A stretch of 6,894 nt of DNA. It comes from Legionellaceae bacterium (lineage in GTDB: Bacteria > Pseudomonadota > Gammaproteobacteria > Legionellales > Legionellaceae). The position numbers and the translations under genes were made by a program. The stretch covers positions 1-6,894 of the forward strand of contig JAHFRX010000075.1 of assembly GCA_023266075.1 (NCBI GenBank), in the 5' to 3' direction. The notes under the pieces are model-generated. The model saw only the letters and a list, made by a program, of their open reading frames with translations, did no database searches and had not been told where the DNA came from. Below, piece after piece: positions 1-6,786 of this stretch (its first letter is position 1; each line of letters opens with the position of its first letter).

Positions 1-1
1 T

Positions 2-655
2 GATGATTGTTTCGTCATGAATAAACCTGCAGGCCTTGTTGTTCACCCCGGTGCGGGTCATCCAACAGGAACACTCGTACAGGCACTGCTTCATCATAAC
101 GCGGCATTTAAAACACTGCCGCGCGCAGGCCTCATTCATCGACTCGACAAAGATACTACGGGCCTACTTCTCGCTGCAAAAAATGAAGCCGCCTATACCG
201 CTCTCACACGCCAAATGCAAGCAAGAGAGATTGAAAGACGTTATTTTGCAATTGTATTTGGACACGTCATTTCGGGTGGTAAAATTCAAACAGGCTATGG
301 AAGAGATCCTAAAAATCGTCTCAAAATGACCGTGGGTCATTACGAACGGCAAGCCATTACCACATACACGGTCAAACAAAAATTTGAAAAAGCCACACTC
401 TTAGACATCAAACTTGAAACAGGTCGAACGCACCAAATCCGCGTCCATATGGCCCACATTAAACACCCGATCCTTGGAGATGCGCTTTATGGGGGACGAG
501 CACTTTCTTTTAGTGCAGCACGAGGCATCAAAAGACAAGCATTACATGCTTATCAACTCTCTTTTACACATCCTACAACGCATGAATGGCTCACTTTATC
601 GGCGGATCTACCCAACGATTTTACGACACTTCTGAAGAAATTAAATGAAGAATAA
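2..655 (+). CDS. rluD: 23S rRNA pseudouridine synthase RluD, 5'-truncated by the window edge
   Basis: Large-subunit rRNA pseudouridine synthase of the RluA/RluC/RluD family. RluD of E. coli converts U1911, U1915 and U1917 of 23S rRNA helix 69 to pseudouridine. The frame is already open at base 2, reading DDCFV before the first visible Met at 17. That Met lies inside the conserved stretch NKPAGLVVHPGAG and is not the start, so the true start and the N-terminal S4 RNA-binding domain lie upstream of the window. About 217 codons are visible, against roughly 326 residues for E. coli RluD. The catalytic motif HRLDKDTTG is present, with the catalytic Asp codon at 146-148. Further family motifs are GRTHQIRVHMAHIKHPILGD and the LYGG that follows it. 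The TAA stop overlaps the start of pgeF by 11 bases. RluD rather than RluA/RluC is chosen from the HPGAG context and the pgeF neighbour, which is the E. coli order. Confidence 0.93.
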   Translation, partial: DDCFVMNKPAGLVVHPGAGHPTGTLVQALLHHNAAFKTLPRAGLIHRLDKDTTGLLLAAKNEAAYTALTRQMQAREIERRYFAIVFGHVISGGKIQTGYGRDPKNRLKMTVGHYERQAITTYTVKQKFEKATLLDIKLETGRTHQIRVHMAHIKHPILGDALYGGRALSFSAARGIKRQALHAYQLSFTHPTTHEWLTLSADLPNDFTTLLKKLNEE

Positions 656-1370
656 TCTCATTGAGGCACATTGGCCTGCACCAGCATCAATTCGCGCGAT
701 CACGACAACATTGGCGAACGGTTACAGTGAAGGTGCTTATCAAAGTAATAATTTAAGTCTACATGTAGAAGACAACATCGACCATGTGCTAGCTAATCGC
801 GAACAATTAAAAACAATATTGGCTTTTCCTGGGAAGCCTGCATGGCTTCATCAAACACATCGTACGACCGTTGTGACCATTGAGGAAGACGATAACCGAC
901 AAGTCGATGCCAGTATCACGCGTTTAAAAACAACACCACTGGTCATTCTCACTGCAGATTGCCTCCCGATTGTTTTGTGTGATAACGCAGGAAGTGAAAT
1001 TGCAGCGATTCATGCCGGTTGGCGAGGACTGTATCATGGCATTATCCAAAACACACTTCAAAAAATGCACTCTCCTCTCAATACGTTGATGGCATGGATA
1101 GGTCCTGCCATTTGTAAAAATTGTTATGAGACTAGCCTTGAAGTGAAAATGCAATTTATTGAAAAATACCCCTATCTTGTCGATACTTTTTCACATCGAC
1201 ATGCAAATCTTGCCGGCATGGCCGAGAAAATTTTACGCGCGCACAGTGTAGCACATGTATATCCATCTAATATTTGCACGTTTGAAGAAAAAAAACGGTG
1301 CTATTCCTATCGAAGAACGCCACAAACAGGTAGAATGGGAACATTTATTTGGTTTCGAGATACGCCATGA
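645..1370 (+). CDS. pgeF: peptidoglycan editing factor PgeF (YfiH, laccase-domain family)
   Basis: Protein of 241 residues, full length for the YfiH/PgeF family (E. coli YfiH is 243). The family is described as a cytoplasmic enzyme that keeps wrong amino acids such as L-Ser out of the muropeptide stem made by MurC. Members have also been reported as polyphenol oxidases and purine nucleoside phosphorylases. Visible motifs in order are WLHQTH (67-72), DAS (88-90), TADCLP (103-108), AAIHAGWRG (120-128), WIGPAICKNCYE (151-162) and the C-terminal SYRRTPQTGRMG (221-232). The expected metal site of two His and one Cys is intact as H72, C106 and H123. The ATG at 645 lies inside the end of rluD (11-base overlap), with only a weak upstream purine run (GAAGAAA), so coupling to rluD translation is likely. 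The stop TGA overlaps the degQ ATG in an ATGA. Confidence 0.93.
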   Translation: MKNNLIEAHWPAPASIRAITTTLANGYSEGAYQSNNLSLHVEDNIDHVLANREQLKTILAFPGKPAWLHQTHRTTVVTIEEDDNRQVDASITRLKTTPLVILTADCLPIVLCDNAGSEIAAIHAGWRGLYHGIIQNTLQKMHSPLNTLMAWIGPAICKNCYETSLEVKMQFIEKYPYLVDTFSHRHANLAGMAEKILRAHSVAHVYPSNICTFEEKKRCYSYRRTPQTGRMGTFIWFRDTP

Positions 1371-2734
1371 GACACTTCATCATTAAGCTTAGCCTCACCT
1401 TACTGTCCACTGTTTTTGTCTGTACCGCATTTGCTGAAAATTCATCCCCATTAACCCTGCCCACTTTAGCACCCGTCTTAAAGACCGTGATGCCGGCTAT
1501 TGTAAACGTTGCAGTGCAAGGCGTTATTCCTGCAGACATGACGATGGATGACGATGAAAATGATAAAAATCAGCAAACTGTTCCTGAGAAACCCAAAAAA
1601 TTTCAAAATATCGGTTCTGGTGTTATTATCGATCCTAAAAATGGCTTTATCTTAACGAACGATCATGTGATTCGTCATGCCTCCCTCATCACCATCACCC
1701 TATTTGATGGGCGAAGATTAAAAGCAAAAGTGTTAGGCTCAGATAGCGATGCTGATATTGCGGTACTCAAAATTGATGCGGACAATTTACAAACATTAAC
1801 GATGGGCGATTCAGATAAAATTAATGTGGGTGATTTTGTCGTCGCTATCGGTAATCCTTTTGGACTTAACAGCTTTGGAAACAGTCAATCTGCGACTTTT
1901 GGTATCGTGAGCGCAATGCAGCGCAGCGATCTTAACATCGAAGGAATTGAAAACTTTATTCAAACGGATGCTGCTATTAATCCTGGAAATTCAGGCGGCG
2001 CACTCATTAATGTAAAGGGAGAGTTAGTGGGTATTAATACGGCCATCATTTCACTTTATGGCGGAAACGTCGGCATAGGCTTTGCTATCCCGATTAATAT
2101 GGCACGAGATGTGGCACAACAAATTATCAAATTTGGCTCAGTGCATCGTGGTTTAATGGGTATTTTTGTACAGCACTTGACGCCTGAATTAGCACAAGCT
2201 ATGGGCTACTCACAAAATTTCCAAGGCGCTTTGATAGCACAAGTGAACGAAGGTTCCCCTGCCGAAGAGGCGGGCTTAAAACCCGGAGATATTATTATAC
2301 AAATCAACGATACAAAAATCACTCAAGCAACACAAGTCAAGACGGCCATTAGTCTGCTACGCGCAGGAAGTGACGCGAAAATTGTCATTTCACGCCATGG
2401 TAAAGAACTTACACGGCGTACGGTCGTCACTGATCTCAAACAACACGAACAACGCTTGCAATCATCGAACCCATTTTTATATGGTCTTGCGCTACAAACG
2501 TTCACACAAGACTCCCCTTTACATGGGCATATCGAAGGTATCCAAATCATTGCGGCCTCCGAAAATAGCGCCGGCTGGCGTGCAGGATTGAGACCTGGAG
2601 ATGTCATTATCGGTGCAAACAATACACTGGTGAAGACAACTGATGAATTACAATCGATTGCAAGAAAGCAGAAAAAACAATTATTAGTGCAAGTCTTACG
2701 TGGCCCTGGTGCATTGTATATTTTGATTATCTAG
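1367..2734 (+). CDS. degQ: periplasmic serine endoprotease DegQ/HtrA family (Do-like, two PDZ domains)
   Basis: HtrA-family protease and chaperone of the envelope, which degrades misfolded periplasmic proteins. From the ATG at 1367 it has 455 residues, the same length as E. coli DegQ. A signal peptide covers about residues 1-23 (hydrophobic core LSLTLLSTVFV, likely cut after AFA). The trypsin-like domain spans about 35-255, with triad H100 (LTNDH), D130 (DADIAV) and S209 (PGNSGG). PDZ1 covers about 258-350 and PDZ2 about 370-453. The LA loop (about 52-80) is short and acidic (DDDENDKNQQ), which fits DegQ better than DegP. Two PDZ domains exclude DegS. An in-frame TTG at 1349 would add six residues ahead of the signal peptide. 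The ATG is preferred because it shares ATGA with the pgeF stop, has a weak GAGA six bases upstream and starts a normal signal peptide. Calling it degQ rather than degP/mucD is inference. Confidence 0.92.
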   Translation: MRHFIIKLSLTLLSTVFVCTAFAENSSPLTLPTLAPVLKTVMPAIVNVAVQGVIPADMTMDDDENDKNQQTVPEKPKKFQNIGSGVIIDPKNGFILTNDHVIRHASLITITLFDGRRLKAKVLGSDSDADIAVLKIDADNLQTLTMGDSDKINVGDFVVAIGNPFGLNSFGNSQSATFGIVSAMQRSDLNIEGIENFIQTDAAINPGNSGGALINVKGELVGINTAIISLYGGNVGIGFAIPINMARDVAQQIIKFGSVHRGLMGIFVQHLTPELAQAMGYSQNFQGALIAQVNEGSPAEEAGLKPGDIIIQINDTKITQATQVKTAISLLRAGSDAKIVISRHGKELTRRTVVTDLKQHEQRLQSSNPFLYGLALQTFTQDSPLHGHIEGIQIIAASENSAGWRAGLRPGDVIIGANNTLVKTTDELQSIARKQKKQLLVQVLRGPGALYILII

Positions 2735-2749
2735 AAAATAGAACAACTT

Positions 2750-3277
2750 TTAACTTTCACCATACAAATATTTAACAATATTATTTGCAACGGCTTTAAC
2801 AGTTAATTTGTCAGTCTCGAAACTCACATCAGCCAACTCTTCATAAAATGGCTCACGCTCATCACGCAATGAAATCAAACGATTCTCTAGATCATCCGTT
2901 TGCAATAAAGGACGCTTTGTATCTCTTTTTGTACGTTCGTATTGTTGCTGTAACGACGTTTTTAGATAAATCACCGTACCACGCCCAGCCAACGCATTAC
3001 GATTTTCAGGGGTCATCACCACACCACCACCGGTTGCCAGAACAATATTTGTTCGCTGAGTCAGCTCATCAATCACTTTTTGCTCTCTGCGGCGAAATCC
3101 TTCCTCACCTTCCACATCAAATATCCAAGCAATATCTGCACCGGCACGCTCTTCAATCACCTCGTCCGAATCGTAAAATTCCAACTTAATTTCTTTTGCT
3201 AATGCACGGCCAATCGTACTTTTCCCCGCCCCCATTGGACCAATAAGAAATATATTTCGAACTTTCACAATACTCAT
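2750..3277 (-). CDS. aroK: shikimate kinase I (AroK)
   Basis: Cytoplasmic kinase that phosphorylates the 3-hydroxyl of shikimate with ATP, in the pathway to chorismate and the aromatic amino acids. It has 175 residues from the chosen start; E. coli AroK has 173. Visible elements are the Walker A loop GPMGAGKST (13-21), YDSD with the shikimate-binding Asp (D38), EEGFRRRE with R62, ATGGG (81-85), the lid RPLL (122-125) and R141 in EREPFYEE. All key residues are present. An ATG four codons upstream (3289) has its GAGG only one base away. The ATG at 3277 has the same GAGG 13 bases away, longer than ideal, but it gives the family's usual N-terminus (MSIVKVRNIF), so 3277 is preferred with moderate certainty. 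The gene is convergent with degQ, 15 bases apart. No aroB follows, although aroK-aroB is the common order in gammaproteobacteria. Confidence 0.95.
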   Translation of the reverse strand: MSIVKVRNIFLIGPMGAGKSTIGRALAKEIKLEFYDSDEVIEERAGADIAWIFDVEGEEGFRRREQKVIDELTQRTNIVLATGGGVVMTPENRNALAGRGTVIYLKTSLQQQYERTKRDTKRPLLQTDDLENRLISLRDEREPFYEELADVSFETDKLTVKAVANNIVKYLYGES

Positions 3278-3297
3278 TTTCAATCGCATACCTCTGT

Positions 3298-3303
3298 CTT
3301 ATA
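3298..3303 (-). promoter_or_regulatory. candidate -10 element for aroK
   Basis: The minus strand reads TATAAG here, five of six matches to TATAAT, about 20 bases upstream of the preferred aroK ATG. No convincing -35 box lies 16-18 bases further upstream, so this is only a candidate based on one hexamer. Confidence 0.25.
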
Positions 3304-3361
3304 CGCAAACCTATTCGAGATTTGAGGACCCCGATACCATGTTTTTATTCCAACACGAGAT

Positions 3362-3382
3362 ATTAACGTAACTTACGGAAAT
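3362..3382. promoter_or_regulatory. 21-base dyad, candidate operator in the aroK / orphan-gene intergenic region
   Basis: The core is a perfect inverted repeat CGTAA-C-TTACG (3367-3377). Three further matching pairs flank it (ATT on the left, AAT on the right), separated from the core by two unmatched bases on each side. Sixteen of the twenty flanking bases pair symmetrically around base 3372. The stem is too short and AT-rich for a terminator. The shape suits a dimeric regulator binding between two divergent genes. No family of regulator is implied by the sequence alone, and chance is not excluded. Confidence 0.35.
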
Positions 3383-3406
3383 TGAAAACCTTATCGCGTG
3401 AAATAC

Positions 3407-3435
3407 TTGCAGAAGAATAGGGGTTTATCTATAGT
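3407..3435 (+). promoter_or_regulatory. candidate sigma70-type promoter for the orphan gene
   Basis: TTGCAG (3407-3412, three of six matches to TTGACA) is followed after 17 bases by TATAGT (3430-3435, five of six matches to TATAAT). The orphan gene's ATG begins 17 bases after the -10 box, so the transcript would have a very short leader. No clear Shine-Dalgarno sequence is present before that ATG. The assignment rests on hexamer matches and correct spacing only. Confidence 0.4.
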
Positions 3436-3451
3436 AAATAGATCTTTATCT
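3424..3451. repeat. inverted and direct repeat over the putative -10 region and leader
   Basis: An inverted repeat ATCTAT-AGTAA-ATAGAT (3427-3443) covers the candidate -10 box. The heptamer TTTATCT occurs at 3424-3430 and again at 3445-3451, exactly 21 bases (about two helical turns) apart, ending just before the ATG of the orphan gene. This layout resembles an operator that would block RNA polymerase. The elements are short and AT-rich, so coincidence is possible. Confidence 0.35.
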
Positions 3452-3452
3452 G

Positions 3453-4172
3453 ATGGCAAACACGATGATAACCTTTGATGAGCTTAAAAAAACGTTAATC
3501 AATATTTTCTTAGACATCCAATTGTTCAACGATAATGAAAAAAAAACCTTTATTCTCGAAAATTTTGGTACACCTGAAGTACAACAAACACTAGAAGCGC
3601 TGATCCCCTCAAATACTCCAGAAGAACAGCCTTTGTTGCATTATCTTTTAAATATCGCAACAATATTCCACGCGTCAACACCCACCACAACAGCAACGTT
3701 GACTGATTTTCTTGTAAAGCTGAGAGAACTTCAATTTCATCAAGAACAAGACACGTACATGGAGATCATGTTAGACGATAATCACTATCATATTGCAGGA
3801 CTTTTCAATTCATATTCAATTGCTGAAGCTGAAATTGGAAAGTCACTCCTAGAGCCACTCGCTATTAACACACTCACCTCTGATGAAACAATCGAAACAT
3901 TGGCTCACCAGCTACTACCGCCCATCGTAGAACATTTAGCTCCGCCATCACCCACGATTCACGAATTACCACCGCGATCTATTTTTGGTCGAAGATCACG
4001 TACAATCAATCCTTCAATGGATGCACTGGCACCTCGACAAAATTCTTTTCGGTGTCCACATACACTCAATCATACCGCCTTCTTATTGACGGGGATGCAA
4101 CGCTTCTTCCACGCCATATTTGATCATGATGAAGATGATGATGAACGTTCAAGCGACTTAGATTGCTCCTAA
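3453..4172 (+). CDS. hypothetical protein with acidic C-terminal tail, family not recognised
   Basis: Not recognised; no function is proposed. The product is 239 residues and appears soluble: no signal peptide and no transmembrane segment. Residues 1-160 look largely helical and acidic (for example FDELKKTLINIFLDIQLF and DETIETLAHQLLPPIVEHL). A Pro- and Arg-rich stretch follows at about 161-198 (APPSPTIHELPPRSIFGRRSR). A short Cys/His segment comes next (CPHTLNHTAF, 201-210), then a hydrophobic helix-like patch and a very acidic tail DHDEDDDERSSDLD (224-237). Coding is supported by 239 uninterrupted codons, the facing upstream promoter candidate and the tail-to-tail fit with recJ. The ATG at 3453 lacks a clear Shine-Dalgarno sequence; another ATG at 3465 is no better. 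The last 15 bases overlap recJ antisense. An acidic C-terminus on an orphan soluble protein would be compatible with a secreted effector in a host-associated lineage, but that is speculation. Confidence 0.75.
   Translation: MANTMITFDELKKTLINIFLDIQLFNDNEKKTFILENFGTPEVQQTLEALIPSNTPEEQPLLHYLLNIATIFHASTPTTTATLTDFLVKLRELQFHQEQDTYMEIMLDDNHYHIAGLFNSYSIAEAEIGKSLLEPLAINTLTSDETIETLAHQLLPPIVEHLAPPSPTIHELPPRSIFGRRSRTINPSMDALAPRQNSFRCPHTLNHTAFLLTGMQRFFHAIFDHDEDDDERSSDLDCS
4122..4145 (+). repeat. short GAT/GAA triplet tract coding the acidic tail
   Basis: Eight consecutive codons, mostly GAT and GAA with one CAT, encode DHDEDDDE (residues 224-231) of the orphan protein. Three adjacent GAT codons (4134-4142) form the purest part. 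Such tracts can change length by slippage, but only in multiples of three here, so the frame would be kept. Confidence 0.5.
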
Positions 4173-5924
4173 TGGTAACCGCCGCTCTTCGGGTTGTAAA
4201 ACGGCCTCTAATGCAAGAATATTCAATTGCAATGTTCTTCGGTTTCGAAAAACATTCATATCTAGGGTATAGAGTGCTTCTATATAGCGTGTTCTATGAT
4301 TTGGCCAATCAGACAAATCCACATTAAACATGATGGCATCCACACACGCATCGCCAGCCTCATGTCGTAACAGTAATTTTAAATGTCGTTGACCGACAAT
4401 ACGTTGTTCAAGCACTTCAAAACGATTATCAAATGCAGGCTCAGGAAACTGAGAACCCCAAGGGCCTGATTCTTGTAATTGCAGTGCAAAAGAAAGTGTC
4501 AGCTCACTTGCAGGTAACGGCCCATCACTCCACAACTCTCCTTGACAAGATGAGTCATCAATGTGCTTTGCAATCTCGTCAACAAAGGCTTCTTTAAATA
4601 ATTCAAATGAACTTGGATGAATACTCAAGCCCGCGGCCATTGCATGCCCACCAAATTTCAATAAAACACCAGGATAACGGATATCAATCGCTACCAATAC
4701 ATCTCGAATATTGAGTCCCACAATCGAACGCGCAGAGCCTTTCATTTCATCTTGATTGATCAGTGCGAAGATGATGACTGGACGGTGATAACGCTCCTTA
4801 AGCCGCCCTGCTAAAACACCAATGACACCTTGATGCCACGACGCATGAAAAAGACATAAGCCAAGTGGCAAAGACTGTGATGATAAATCATTCAACGCCA
4901 TTGCTTCTAGTGCCTGAAAAGCCTGACCTTTCATCTCCGCTTCAATTTTACGCCGCTCATTATTTAAAGCATCTAAATGTAATGCTAATGCTCGCGCTTC
5001 TTCGTGTGTTTTAGATAGTAAGCAGGCAATACCAATCGACATATCATCTAAACGCCCAGCTGCATTCAATCGAGGTGCCACGGCAAAACCCAAATCAACT
5101 TCACGCAGACGCTCGCGATCGCGCCCAGACACCTCAATCAAGGCCTCTATCCCGGGACGCGTCATCCCTTGGCGTATACGCGCTAAACCCTGGCTGACCA
5201 AAATACGGTTATTTTGATCAAGTGCGACAACATCTGCAACTGTACCTAAAGCAACCAAATCTAAAAATTGCGCCATATTGGGTTCAGGTCGATGTGTTTC
5301 AAACCAGCCTTCTTTTTTTAACTGGCGTCGTAATGCTAACATCACATAAAAGATTACACCGACACCAGCAATCGACTTACTGGCAAACTGATCGTCGGGT
5401 TGGTTTGGATTCACAATAGCTACCGCATCAGGAAGCGTTGACGCCGGTAAATGATGATCGGTTATCAATACATCAATCCCATGCAACTTTGCTGTATCGA
5501 CACCATCAACACTACTCATACCATTATCTACCGTTACAATCAGCTTTGGCGAAAAAGACGTCGCAAGCTCCACTATCCGAGGTGTCAGCCCGTAACCAAA
5601 TTCAAATCGATTTGGAACTAGAAAATTTACTTTTGTTGCACCAAATGCGCGAAGTGCTGAAACAGCAAGCGCTGTTGACGTGGCACCATCTGCATCAAAA
5701 TCACCAACAATTAAAATGGACTCTTCTTCATAGATCGCCGTTCTTAAACGTTTTACTGCGTCTGAAATGCCTTTCATTTCATCAAAAGGCAATAGGGCTT
5801 GTAATGTTTTATCAATGTCGGTGAGAGAATGAATGCCACGCGCAGCATAGATGCGCTGCATCATCACAGACAAAGAAGATAACGATGCAGAAATCTCCAC
5901 AATCGAACGACGTTTAATGATCAT
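4158..5924 (-). CDS. recJ: single-stranded-DNA-specific exonuclease RecJ
   Basis: 5'-to-3' single-strand exonuclease of the DHH phosphoesterase superfamily. It acts in RecF-pathway recombination, mismatch repair and base-excision repair. It has 588 residues from the chosen start; E. coli RecJ has 577. Metal-binding motifs are intact: VGDFDADGATST (73-84), VDNG (132-135), TDHH (155-158) and LDLVALGTVADV (221-232). PRLNAAGRLDD (284-294) and the DHHA1 motif GGHAMAAG (425-432) follow, then the C-terminal OB-like region including GPWG and FPEP (487-496). The last dozen residues extend beyond the E. coli end. An in-frame ATG at 5963 adds 13 residues but overlaps the upstream gene. The ATG at 5924 has a strong AAGGAAG at optimal distance and starts close to the family N-terminus. 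The gene is the second of an operon, 11 bases after the RpfE-like gene. It ends overlapping the orphan gene, with no hairpin terminator visible. Confidence 0.96.
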   Translation of the reverse strand: MIIKRRSIVEISASLSSLSVMMQRIYAARGIHSLTDIDKTLQALLPFDEMKGISDAVKRLRTAIYEEESILIVGDFDADGATSTALAVSALRAFGATKVNFLVPNRFEFGYGLTPRIVELATSFSPKLIVTVDNGMSSVDGVDTAKLHGIDVLITDHHLPASTLPDAVAIVNPNQPDDQFASKSIAGVGVIFYVMLALRRQLKKEGWFETHRPEPNMAQFLDLVALGTVADVVALDQNNRILVSQGLARIRQGMTRPGIEALIEVSGRDRERLREVDLGFAVAPRLNAAGRLDDMSIGIACLLSKTHEEARALALHLDALNNERRKIEAEMKGQAFQALEAMALNDLSSQSLPLGLCLFHASWHQGVIGVLAGRLKERYHRPVIIFALINQDEMKGSARSIVGLNIRDVLVAIDIRYPGVLLKFGGHAMAAGLSIHPSSFELFKEAFVDEIAKHIDDSSCQGELWSDGPLPASELTLSFALQLQESGPWGSQFPEPAFDNRFEVLEQRIVGQRHLKLLLRHEAGDACVDAIMFNVDLSDWPNHRTRYIEALYTLDMNVFRNRRTLQLNILALEAVLQPEERRLPLGAI

Positions 5925-5927
5925 GCA

Positions 5928-5934
5928 CTTCCTT
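5928..5934 (-). promoter_or_regulatory. ribosome binding site of recJ
   Basis: The minus strand reads AAGGAAG, with AAGGA five bases before the ATG at 5924. This decides the recJ start in favour of 5924 over the longer in-frame ATG at 5963. The site occupies most of the 11 bases between the two operon genes. Confidence 0.8.
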
Positions 5935-5935
5935 A

Positions 5936-6754
5936 TCAACGTCCCAATAACCGGTAAAACCAATGCGCAGGTTTTGTTTTATACACGCCGTTTTGCCAAT
6001 ACCACCGTACGGTGACATGAGAAAAGTATTGCTCTAAATTACTCACTTTAAGCCAATGTGCATTGGGTACAAAATAAAGTGTATTTGAAAGAATCGGCTG
6101 CTTTTCATTAAAACAACTCGCGCGACTTGATAATGCACTCACGACACCGAGCCAATGCTCATCACCACACACAATCAAAGGTCGACTTGAGCGTTTTCTG
6201 AGTTCTATTTCAGCAGTACCACCCCAGATCCAAATTCCATTAACAATACTCTTAAACGCTGAAAAAAACATCTGACTTTCTGTCAAAAAACGTAACCAAA
6301 AAGGGGTTGACTCTAAATCTTGCAAAGCACGACCGAATGAACGATCGATTAACTCATGAACGGCTTGAGTTTTAGCAATGGGTTTGGGTGTCTCTATCAA
6401 CCATGTGACAGCATCATGATAGAATAAACGTATTTCGTCTTGAGCTGCAAACGCCGAAAACTCATTAAATAAATGTTTTGATTCTTCGTCCGTGATCTGC
6501 AGTAATCCATCTGCAAAACGAATAGTTGCATCACTCTGCGTCGCCTCCCAATGGATGGGAGAAACAATATGCCAATGCCCCGTCAGTCCATAATAACGCT
6601 TTAAAAATTCAGCCACAGGATAGTCGTTTTTATAACCGAATCGACTGAGGAGATCACAATAACTTTGATGCGCTACGATTTGATGTTGTTCTCCCTGCTG
6701 ACTATCGTTCACCATTGAGGCACGCACAATCACTTCTAATTTTGATTTGAACAC
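5936..6754 (-). CDS. RpfE-like conserved protein encoded upstream of recJ
   Basis: Conserved protein of 272 residues, resembling the RpfE family found beside recJ in Xanthomonas and other gammaproteobacteria. Databases often label it 'phosphoglycerate mutase' or 'regulatory protein'; its biochemical role is uncertain. Recognised pattern: an N-terminal strand (KLEVIVRA), SPIHWE (65-70), LQITDEESKHLF (85-96), LTESQM (157-162), NGIWIWGG (172-179) and CGDEHWLG (196-203), with an aromatic and basic end (HWFYRLLGR). No signal peptide or membrane segment is seen, and no alkaline-phosphatase-type metal motif, so the mutase label should not be taken as activity. GTG at 6754 is chosen because AAGGA lies five bases upstream. 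The ATG at 6760 is two codons longer but abuts that same AAAGG with no spacing. The stop is 11 bases before the recJ start, so the two genes are very likely cotranscribed. Family assignment comes from remembered pattern, not a search. Confidence 0.7.
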   Translation of the reverse strand: MFKSKLEVIVRASMVNDSQQGEQHQIVAHQSYCDLLSRFGYKNDYPVAEFLKRYYGLTGHWHIVSPIHWEATQSDATIRFADGLLQITDEESKHLFNEFSAFAAQDEIRLFYHDAVTWLIETPKPIAKTQAVHELIDRSFGRALQDLESTPFWLRFLTESQMFFSAFKSIVNGIWIWGGTAEIELRKRSSRPLIVCGDEHWLGVVSALSSRASCFNEKQPILSNTLYFVPNAHWLKVSNLEQYFSHVTVRWYWQNGVYKTKPAHWFYRLLGR

Positions 6755-6759
6755 GCTCA

Positions 6760-6764
6760 TCCTT
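6760..6764 (-). promoter_or_regulatory. ribosome binding site pointing to a GTG start
   Basis: The minus strand reads AAGGA, five bases before GTG at 6754. The same AAGGA overlaps the first base of the ATG at 6760, which makes it useless for that codon. The site therefore favours the GTG. Confidence 0.55.
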
Positions 6765-6786
6765 TATCACACAACACAGAATGGTC

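Noticed and set aside
1349..1366. TTG start six codons upstream of the chosen degQ ATG
   Set aside because: It would put charged residues (MVSRYA) ahead of a normal signal peptide, and the ATG shares ATGA with the pgeF stop.
1409..1432. Cys19 in the DegQ signal peptide as a lipoprotein site
   Set aside because: The residues before the Cys are V-F-V, which does not fit a lipobox; cleavage after AFA is more likely.
2735..2749. Terminator between degQ and aroK
   Set aside because: The 15 bases are AT-rich, with no hairpin that could be drawn with the flanking sequence.
2848..3189. 113-codon open frame on the plus strand
   Set aside because: It lies fully antisense within aroK; the His-rich, low-complexity product is typical of a shadow frame.
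3310..3421. Distant inverted repeat CCTATTC / GAATAGG
   Set aside because: Seven bases separated by about 100 bases is expected by chance, and no second feature supports it.
4173..4205. Hairpin AACCG...CGGGTT just after the orphan gene as a terminator
   Set aside because: The stem is short and imperfect, no T-run follows, and it lies inside recJ coding sequence.
5438..5824. 128-codon open frame on the plus strand
   Set aside because: It is antisense to the well-conserved DHH domain of recJ and has no recognisable features of its own.
5925..5963. Longer recJ start at 5963
   Set aside because: It overlaps the upstream gene, and the strong AAGGAAG lies directly before the ATG at 5924.
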